From Betaproteobacteria bacterium (lineage in GTDB: Bacteria > Pseudomonadota > Gammaproteobacteria > Burkholderiales > Burkholderiaceae_D): a stretch of 64,000 nt of DNA. The notes under the pieces were generated by a model. That model did not search any database, was not told where the DNA came from, and worked only from the letters and a program-made list of their open reading frames with translations. This document shows positions 57,850 through 64,000 of this stretch, one piece after another. The position numbers and the translations under genes are program-made. The DNA is taken from contig JANYFL010000039.1 of NCBI GenBank assembly GCA_025362735.1, forward strand, positions 52,727 through 116,726. Reading direction: 5' to 3'. Every line of letters begins with the position of its first letter. Position 1 is the stretch's first letter.

Positions 57850-57869
57850 TTGGCACCAATATGGTGCAA
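57850..57869 (-). promoter_or_regulatory. NtrC-type enhancer site
   Basis: On the minus strand TTGCACCATATTGGTGCCAA matches the NtrC dyad known from glnA promoters (TGCAC...GGTGC). Its centre is about 166 bp upstream of the predicted start, a usual enhancer distance. A weaker half-conserved copy (GCACCAAGTTGGAAG on the plus strand) lies at 57826-57840. Confidence 0.78.
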
Positions 57870-58035
57870 CAACTACAGCTTCCATCTAAACATAAATGTT
57901 GCTATGCAGCAAAACTGGCGTGCGAGGTCTTACAGTCTCAATGGCAAAACTGTCTCATTTATCCAACTTTGGAGTAATCTGACGGTATTGTTCGGCAGGT
58001 ATGATTTCATTCCATTCACTTTTTCGGGGCACGAA

Positions 58036-58278
58036 ATGCAAGCCACACAAATTTTCGAAGAGATTCAAAGCAAGGTCAGCCAGTTGCTGGCCAATTCTCC
58101 GGCGAAAGATATCGAAAAGAATGTGCGCGGCTTAATGCAGCAAGGCTTTGAGAAACTGGATTTGGCTACGCGCGAGCAGCTGGATTTGCAGGCCGAATTG
58201 CTGGCACGGACCCGAGCCAAACTCACCGAGTTGGAAACACGGGTTGCTGAACTAGAAGGGAAAAGCCGACCGCTTTAA
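58036..58278 (+). CDS. ubiK: ubiquinone biosynthesis accessory factor UbiK
   Basis: An 80-residue protein of the UbiK/YqiC (BMFP) family: MQATQIFEEIQSKVSQLL, LMQQGFEKLDLATREQLD and a C-terminal trimeric coiled coil (ARTRAKLTELETRVAELEGK). In E. coli it supports aerobic ubiquinone synthesis with UbiJ. The start at 58036 follows family length; upstream in-frame sequence is unrelated. Confidence 0.9.
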   Translation: MQATQIFEEIQSKVSQLLANSPAKDIEKNVRGLMQQGFEKLDLATREQLDLQAELLARTRAKLTELETRVAELEGKSRPL

Positions 58279-58329
58279 GCCTGTGCGCAGTCCATACGCA
58301 TTCAAAACAACAATAAATGATGGGCTGAA

Positions 58330-59841
58330 ATGTCCCTTGCGATCTTAAAAAGCCGCGCCCTGGCCGGGATGGAAGCGCCGGAAGTGACGGTGGAAGTCCA
58401 TCTTGCCAACGGTCTTCCTGCCTTCAATATGGTGGGCTTACCGGAAACCGAAGTGAAGGAAAGCAAGGACCGCGTCCGCGCCGCTATCCTGAATTCCCGT
58501 TTCGAATTCCCCAGCCGTCGGATCACTGTCAACCTGGCACCCGCCGATTTGCCCAAGGAGTCGGGGCGTTTCGACCTACCGATTGCACTGGGGATTCTGG
58601 CAGCTTCAGGCCAGATTCCTGCTGACCGTCTCGCCGATTATGAATATGCAGGTGAGCTCTCACTCTCAGGAGAACTCAGGCCAATTCGAGGTGCTCTGGC
58701 GATGACGTTTGCGTTGACGCGAAAAGATGGCAAGGCTCAACGCGGTTTCATTTTGCCCAAAGAGAGTGCCGCCGAGGCAGCGCTGGTCGCTGGTGCAAGC
58801 ATTTACCCGGCCAGCGATCTTCTGCAAGTATGCGCTCACTTGTCAGGCTTGGAACCCCTTTCTAGGCAAGCGGGCGATACCGCCGTGAGCAGACCCCACT
58901 ATGCCGACATGGCCGATGTGAAAGGACAAAGCTCGGCCAAACGCGCGCTCGAAGTCGCGGCGGCTGGCGGCCATAGCGTATTGATGATTGGCCCACCCGG
59001 CACCGGCAAGTCGATGCTGGCCATGCGTTTTACCGGTTTGCTGCCGCCACTGACCGAAGAAGAGGCGCTCGAATCGGCGGCCCTTCAAAGTCTGACTGGC
59101 AGTTTCAAACCGGAAAAATGGCGTGCGCGGATGTTCCGCGCTCCGCATCACACCGCTTCGGGCGTGGCCTTGGTCGGTGGCGGCAGCGTGCCGCGTCCGG
59201 GCGAAATTTCGCTGGCGCATCACGGCGTCCTGTTTCTGGACGAACTACCCGAGTTCGAACGCAAGGTGCTCGAAGTCCTGCGCGAGCCGCTTGAATCCGG
59301 CCGCATCACCATCTCGCGAGCCGCGCGTCAATCCGATTTCCCGGCGCGTTTCCAATTAATTGCCGCGATGAATCCCTGTCTCTGTGGCTACCTCGGCCAC
59401 AAGGTACGAGCATGTCGTTGCACACCGGATGCGGTTGTTCGTTACCGTGACAGGATTTCTGGTCCGCTACTGGATCGCATCGACATGCAGATCGAAGTTC
59501 CCGCGCTCGATCAAGACGAAATTGCCACTGCGCCGGATGGCGAACCTACCCTAGTCATTGCAAACCGCGTCGCCAAGGCTAGAGATTTGCAGCGTATACG
59601 TCAGCAATCAACCAATACCGATTTGAACGGAGCAGAAATCGACCGCTACTGCACGCCCGATGAAAAAGGTGCTGCGCTATTAAAAAATGCCATGACCCGC
59701 TTGGGCTGGTCCGCCCGGGCCTACCATCGCGTATTGAAAGTGGCGCGCACGATTGCCGATCTAGAGAACGCACAAACAGTGAGTTCGGCTCATATTGCCG
59801 AGGCGATTGGATGCAGACGCGGGTTGGGTCGAGCCGATTAA
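58330..59841 (+). CDS. comM: ComM/YifB-family Mg-chelatase-like AAA+ ATPase
   Basis: A 503-residue protein with an N-terminal ChlI-type domain (about 20-145), a AAA+ Mg-chelatase domain with Walker A GPPGTGKSM (221-229) and Walker B GVLFLDELPEF, and a C-terminal helical lid. ComM is a hexameric helicase that extends branch migration during natural transformation, though YifB homologues occur in non-competent species too. It lies about 50 bp after ubiK. Confidence 0.95.
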   Translation: MSLAILKSRALAGMEAPEVTVEVHLANGLPAFNMVGLPETEVKESKDRVRAAILNSRFEFPSRRITVNLAPADLPKESGRFDLPIALGILAASGQIPADRLADYEYAGELSLSGELRPIRGALAMTFALTRKDGKAQRGFILPKESAAEAALVAGASIYPASDLLQVCAHLSGLEPLSRQAGDTAVSRPHYADMADVKGQSSAKRALEVAAAGGHSVLMIGPPGTGKSMLAMRFTGLLPPLTEEEALESAALQSLTGSFKPEKWRARMFRAPHHTASGVALVGGGSVPRPGEISLAHHGVLFLDELPEFERKVLEVLREPLESGRITISRAARQSDFPARFQLIAAMNPCLCGYLGHKVRACRCTPDAVVRYRDRISGPLLDRIDMQIEVPALDQDEIATAPDGEPTLVIANRVAKARDLQRIRQQSTNTDLNGAEIDRYCTPDEKGAALLKNAMTRLGWSARAYHRVLKVARTIADLENAQTVSSAHIAEAIGCRRGLGRAD

Positions 59842-59862
59842 TGCATTTTTACCTGTAGTGCA

Positions 59863-61209
59863 TCAACGCTCTCGCCCTGCTTCATTGGCAACTCTCTCTA
59901 CCGGCGAAAGCAAATACTCTAGGACAGTACGATCCCGCTGCCGAATTTCTGCGGCCACTAACATACCCGGAGAAAGGGGAAGTTTTTCGCCTGAAGGTGT
60001 TTTTAATTCCTGCGTATCCAACCTGACTTCAGCTCGATAACTAGGCGGTTGATTGTTCGTGGGATTGGAATTTCTGGACTCGGATGCATCAGCATCAATA
60101 CGAGTTACCTTCCCTTCCAACATCCCGTACTTCTGGAACGGATAAGCCGCCAGTTTCAGTTTGACCGATTGACCGGGAACGATGAAGCCGACGTCCTCGT
60201 TTTTGATCTGCACGTCAGCAATCAGAGGCTCAGTACGTGGAACCAGATTGAGCAATACCGTACCTTGCTGTATCACCGCGCCCACCGTCGTCGTAGCCAA
60301 GTCTTTGACGATGCCGTCCTGCGGGGCTTTCAACTCATACTGCCCAGCACGGTAAGACGATTTGTGCTGCTCTTCGCGCAATTTCTGTAGTTCATTCTCG
60401 TTCTGTACACGTTCGTTATACAAGGCACTCCGATAAGCTGAGCCAACTTGATCAAGCGTGCGTTTCGCTTGATCAACTGAAGCGGCGAGACTTTGCACGA
60501 CTGATTCCTGGCTCTTTAAATCTTGTTCTTTTTCGATGGCGTCGCGCTTCTTTTCCTTGGCGGCCAGTTCATTGAAAAATCCTTCTTTAGCCAACTTTTC
60601 GTAAGACGAGGAGGATTGCTGATAGATCGGCACAGTTTCCTTGAGCTTGTCGAGAAGCTGACGCGCTGCAGCCAAATCGTGCATGGCCTTGGTCAACATG
60701 GCATTCTGTTGCGCAACGCTGTCTTGATAGGCTTGACGATGAGCGAGGTACTGAGCCTGAACCTGGCGAAACAGTTGGGCATCTTCGCCCGATTTGATAG
60801 TTAATGCCGTATTGCCCAGTTCGGCGTCAATCCGGCGAAGACTCAATTCGCGCAACTGGATTTCGCTGTTCGTACTGCGGCTTTCAGCATCCACAATGTC
60901 AGAATGCAGACGGATCAACACATCCCCAGCTTTAACAGAATCCCCATCCTGCACCAGGATTTCACGGATCACGCTGTCTTCAGCGGGTTGAACGATCTTA
61001 ACCAGAGTCAACGGCACCAGCTTGCCTTCAGCGATGGTGACCACATCCAGCTTCGCGATGACGGCCCACAGCAGCAGGCAGACAAACAATGCGCCGATAG
61101 CATACAAAGTCCAACGCAAGGCTGAAGCAGGCGGCTCCAGGGTAATGCGATCAAGATGCGGCTGAAGAGACAGCGTGTCACTTAACGGATTCGTTTTAAG
61201 TAGGTTCAT
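59863..61209 (-). CDS. HlyD-type type I secretion membrane fusion protein
   Basis: A 448-residue adaptor with one N-terminal transmembrane helix (about 30-52), the first lipoyl half (VKIVQPAEDSVIREILVQDG), a long coiled coil (about 105-300), the second half YELKAPQDGIVKDLATTTVG and a C-terminal beta barrel with RVTRIDADASES-like strands. It connects an ABC exporter to a TolC-type channel. It lies downstream of the RTX gene on the same strand and probably exports it; the ABC partner is not in the window. Confidence 0.92.
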   Translation of the reverse strand: MNLLKTNPLSDTLSLQPHLDRITLEPPASALRWTLYAIGALFVCLLLWAVIAKLDVVTIAEGKLVPLTLVKIVQPAEDSVIREILVQDGDSVKAGDVLIRLHSDIVDAESRSTNSEIQLRELSLRRIDAELGNTALTIKSGEDAQLFRQVQAQYLAHRQAYQDSVAQQNAMLTKAMHDLAAARQLLDKLKETVPIYQQSSSSYEKLAKEGFFNELAAKEKKRDAIEKEQDLKSQESVVQSLAASVDQAKRTLDQVGSAYRSALYNERVQNENELQKLREEQHKSSYRAGQYELKAPQDGIVKDLATTTVGAVIQQGTVLLNLVPRTEPLIADVQIKNEDVGFIVPGQSVKLKLAAYPFQKYGMLEGKVTRIDADASESRNSNPTNNQPPSYRAEVRLDTQELKTPSGEKLPLSPGMLVAAEIRQRDRTVLEYLLSPVERVANEAGRER

Positions 61210-61235
61210 CTTGTTACATCAGATCATGAGTTCAG

Positions 61236-61320
61236 CGAAAGCTCGTCGTTCCTGCGTAGGCAGGAACCCAGTGACTTTTCACGCCGCTGGATTTCCACCT
61301 ACACGGAATAACGAGCTTTA
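61236..61320. repeat. palindromic repeat between RTX gene and hlyD (family D, copy 2)
   Basis: Ends AAAGCTCGT (61238-61246) and ACGAGCTTT (61311-61319) are exact complements, and TTCCTGCGTAGGCAGGAA forms an inner hairpin. CCCAGTGACTTTTCA is shared with 41788-41908. Its edge overlaps the RTX stop codon. Confidence 0.75.
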
Positions 61321-64000
61321 ACTCAAACGTGGCCCACCGGCACCGAGTGTAGCGGGTGCTTGCAGATTCTGAGCACTCACTCCAAACTGGGCATCGCTCA
61401 GGATTCCTTGCGCTGGAGTCAGCGCCACATTGGCGAGGTTGCCGTATCGACCATACTGATAGGCCAGATCGCCACCCAAAGCCGCCGTGTCACTGCCACC
61501 CAGATGCGCACTGAGCAAAGCGTTGCTCAAAGCCCAGTTGGCAGTCGCACCAGCGGCATCAAACGCATTGACCAAGGTCTGGAAATTGAACGACTCCACT
61601 TTCTTATTGATCAGGGCATTGGACGATGCGGCGTTGTAATCGGCGGTCGCCTCGGTGATCATTTGCAAGGTCACAAAGGTTTTGTTGGAGCTTCCGGTGT
61701 ACCATTTCTTCAGTGTGATCTGATCGGTGCCGCCCACTGTCAGAATCAGGTCACTGCTGCTCTTTGTGAACTTGAGATCAGATTGGAGAATGTCCTTACC
61801 AAGCGTCAGTATGTCGTTCCCAGAACCGGTTGTAATGGCATCCTGACCATCGCCTCTATTAAAGGCGATGATGTCGCTGCCAGTGCCCAGCGTGAGGGTA
61901 TCGTTACCGGTTCCCCCGATAAACAGCTCGTTGCCAGCACCGCCCGTCAATGTATCCGTACCTGCGCCACCGTCGAACAGATTCTTGCTGTCGGTATCGG
62001 TCAGGATATCGTTACCCGCACCCGCTTGCATGATGTCGATACCGATACCGCCATTTAAGGTATTGATACCCGTGTTTCCGGTCAGCAGGTTGCTCAGACC
62101 GTTGCCAGTACCATTGACCGCACCGGTTCCCGTCAGAGTCAGCACCTCAAGATTACTGCCGAGGGTATAAGTCAGACCGCTCTGTACCGTATCGATGCCT
62201 TCACTGGCATTCTCGGTAATGACATCGCTGGTGGTGTCGATCACATAAATGTCATCACCCGTACCGCCGATCAGGGTGTCATTACCAGCACCACCAACCA
62301 GCGTATCGTTACCCGCACCGCCGGTCAGGGTGTTGTTCGCACCATTGCCCGTCAACACGTTGTCGAGGGTATTGCCCGTACCATTGATTGTAGTAGCGCC
62401 GGTCAAGGTCAGATTCTCGACATTGGCGCCAAGGGTATAAGTCACACTGGACTGTACGGTGTCTGTTCCTTCATTGACGTTTTCAGTGACGACATCACCG
62501 ATGTTGTCGATTACATAGGTGTCGTTGCCAGCACCACCAACCAGGGTATCCGTCCCGGTGCCGCCGTCCAGAATGTTGTCTGCGGAGTTACCAGTGAGTA
62601 CATTGTTAAGGGTATTGCCGGTGCCGTTAATCGCACCGGTACCGGTCAAGGTCAGATTTTCGACATTGTTGCCGAGGGTGTATGTAATGCTTGCCTGGAC
62701 TGAATCTGTTCCCTCGCTTGCATTCTCGGTCACAACATCGCTAGTGCTATCGACCAGATAAGTGTCGTTACCCGTACCGCCAATGAGGGTGTCAATACCG
62801 GCACCACCATCCAGCGTATCGTTACCGCCCCCACCAGTCAGGGTGTTGTTGGCACTATTGCCGATCAGAACATTATCGAGAGTATTACCAGTGCCATTGA
62901 TAGCCGTCGCACCGGTCAAGGTCAGGTTCTCGATATTGTTGCCCAGCGTATAGGTGACGCTCGATTGAACGGTATCGATTCCTTCATTGGCGTTTTCTGT
63001 GACGATATCGCCCGTACTATCGACCACATAGGTATCGTCACCTAGACCACCAACGAGGGTGTCGTTGCCAGCACCGCCATTCAAGACATTGTTCCCACCA
63101 TTTCCGGTTAGAACGTTGTCGAGAACATTGCCGGTACCGTTGATTGCGGCCGCACCGGTCAAGGTCAGATTTTCGACATTCGCACCAAGGGTGTAGGTCA
63201 CGCTGGATTGAACAGTGTCCGTTCCTTCATTTGCGTTTTCAGTAACGACATCACTGGAGTTATCCACGATATAAGTATCATTACCGGCACCGCCAATCAA
63301 AGTATCTGTTCCGGTTCCGCCATCCAGAATGTTGTTGGCACTGTTGCCAGTGAGCACATTGTCGAGGGTATTGCCGGTACCGTTAATTACAGTAGCACCG
63401 GTCAAGGTCAGATTCTCTATATTGTTGCCAAGGGTGTAGCTTAGTTTGGTCTGAATGGTGTCCACACCTTCGCTGGCATTTTCGGTAACGACATCACCAG
63501 CGTTATCGACGACATAAGTATCGTTACCGGCACCGCCGATCAGAGTATCTACTCCGGTTCCGCCGTCCAGAATGTTATTAGCACTGTTGCCAGTAAGTAC
63601 ATTGTTGAGCGTATTACCGGTACCATTGATCGCGGAGTTGCCGGTCAGAGTCAGATTCTCAAGGTTATTGCCAAGTGTGTAGCTGACACTTGACTGAACC
63701 GTATCGGTCCCTTCATTGGCATTTTCAGAGATAGTATCAACGAGATCGTCAATCACGTAGGTATCATCACCTTGACCGCCGACAAGAGTATCTGTGCCAG
63801 CCCCGCCGTTCAAGACGTCGTTACCATTACCGCCATACAAAATGTCGTTGCCACCGTTGCCCATCAACAGATCGTTACCGCCATACCCAGTAATCGTATC
63901 GTTGCCGCTCCCCCCGATCAGCACCATCGCCTTGACCGTGGCAATGTCCCACACCGTGCCATCGGCAAAGCGCAACTCATCAACCGCCTGTCCGTCCAGG
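61318..64000 (-). CDS. RTX calcium-binding repeat protein, type I secreted (5' part beyond right edge)
   Basis: The visible 894 codons continue past base 64000. They contain GGxGxDxLx nonapeptides arranged in seven long units, most 81 residues (some 90), each with ENLTLTG, NGTGN, a Ca-binding GGxGNDTYxVD stretch and VTENxxEGxDTVQSS. Such repeats fold into calcium-bound beta-rolls after export. The C-terminal ~230 residues lose the pattern and carry HNI-type IIAFNRGDGQDAI and TLKKWYTGSSNK segments typical of RTX C-termini with an uncleaved secretion signal. The N-terminal effector or adhesive part is outside the window. Confidence 0.9.
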   Translation of the reverse strand, partial: LDGQAVDELRFADGTVWDIATVKAMVLIGGSGNDTITGYGGNDLLMGNGGNDILYGGNGNDVLNGGAGTDTLVGGQGDDTYVIDDLVDTISENANEGTDTVQSSVSYTLGNNLENLTLTGNSAINGTGNTLNNVLTGNSANNILDGGTGVDTLIGGAGNDTYVVDNAGDVVTENASEGVDTIQTKLSYTLGNNIENLTLTGATVINGTGNTLDNVLTGNSANNILDGGTGTDTLIGGAGNDTYIVDNSSDVVTENANEGTDTVQSSVTYTLGANVENLTLTGAAAINGTGNVLDNVLTGNGGNNVLNGGAGNDTLVGGLGDDTYVVDSTGDIVTENANEGIDTVQSSVTYTLGNNIENLTLTGATAINGTGNTLDNVLIGNSANNTLTGGGGNDTLDGGAGIDTLIGGTGNDTYLVDSTSDVVTENASEGTDSVQASITYTLGNNVENLTLTGTGAINGTGNTLNNVLTGNSADNILDGGTGTDTLVGGAGNDTYVIDNIGDVVTENVNEGTDTVQSSVTYTLGANVENLTLTGATTINGTGNTLDNVLTGNGANNTLTGGAGNDTLVGGAGNDTLIGGTGDDIYVIDTTSDVITENASEGIDTVQSGLTYTLGSNLEVLTLTGTGAVNGTGNGLSNLLTGNTGINTLNGGIGIDIMQAGAGNDILTDTDSKNLFDGGAGTDTLTGGAGNELFIGGTGNDTLTLGTGSDIIAFNRGDGQDAITTGSGNDILTLGKDILQSDLKFTKSSSDLILTVGGTDQITLKKWYTGSSNKTFVTLQMITEATADYNAASSNALINKKVESFNFQTLVNAFDAAGATANWALSNALLSAHLGGSDTAALGGDLAYQYGRYGNLANVALTPAQGILSDAQFGVSAQNLQAPATLGAGGPRLS

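Larger units (their letters stand above)
57659..58035. other. 377-bp torF/ubiK divergent control region
   Basis: It holds the sigma-54 promoter and NtrC-type dyad listed separately, and the ubiK leader on the other side. No small gene was recognised. No conventional sigma-70 pair for ubiK stood out. Confidence 0.5.

Noticed and set aside
61868..63444. Series of plus-strand frames opposite the RTX array, and the regular repeats as a possible CRISPR
   Set aside because: Period is about 243 bp, with coding repeats throughout and no short identical repeats with unique spacers; plus-strand frames are periodic shadows.

Overview
The window reads as chromosome of a betaproteobacterium. By gene order it is most likely a member of the Burkholderiales, possibly Oxalobacteraceae-like; this is an inference from synteny, not from a marker gene. 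The supporting blocks are xthA/pyrE next to gatBAC, then mreBCD-mrdA-rodA-rlpA; rsmI/yraN/SIS isomerase/BON lipoprotein; ptsI-ptsH-EIIA(Man) followed by gshB and a proteobacterial-type gshA; and torF-glnK-amtB beside ubiK and comM. No rRNA, tRNA, CRISPR array, integrase or transposase was seen.

Layout. 1-2.0 kb: a truncated KaiC-like ATPase gene with a small coupled partner, and an EAL phosphodiesterase. 2.1-7.9 kb: xthA, pyrE, a DUF4124-like secreted protein and gatCAB. 8.2-25.1 kb: the rod-shape operon mreBCD / mrdA-rodA-rlpA, split between mreD and mrdA by about 9.8 kb of inserted DNA. 25.1-34.5 kb: a 2OG-Fe dioxygenase, rsmI, yraN, a DiaA/GmhA-type isomerase, a DolP-like lipoprotein, lemA with an M48 protease, a broken TonB-C/TPR gene and a methyltransferase. 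34.7-41.2 kb: glmU-glmS and several exported proteins of unknown function. 41.3-49.7 kb: an HTH regulator, an SDR, a CopG/MazF toxin-antitoxin pair, PPK2 and a MarR-controlled tripartite efflux operon. 49.7-59.8 kb: nitrogen-type PTS phosphorelay proteins, glutathione synthesis, the torF-glnK-amtB nitrogen operon, ubiK and comM. 59.9-64 kb: a type I secretion fusion protein and a large RTX protein that runs off the right edge.

The most notable locus is the insertion in the cell-wall operon (10.9-20.06 kb). It holds six tightly overlapping genes: a C5-cytosine methyltransferase, a Vsr-like nuclease, a MORC-type GHKL ATPase, a Z1-domain superfamily-II ATPase, a DUF4420-type PD-(D/E)XK protein and an AIPR protein. 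It looks like a complete restriction-like anti-phage system with its own modification enzyme. A decayed antitoxin/ParE-toxin remnant lies between it and mrdA.

Two other themes run through the window. First, it is rich in short palindromic repeats of at least five families. One copy lies in frame inside a methyltransferase gene, another is nested inside a second repeat, and that composite appears to supply the ribosome binding site of rlpA. Second, several regulatory sites are legible: a consensus sigma-54 promoter with an upstream NtrC-type dyad in front of torF-glnK-amtB, a leaderless marR promoter overlapped by a palindrome, a palindromic operator in front of copG/mazF, and a 21-bp dyad in front of the HTH gene at 41.3 kb.
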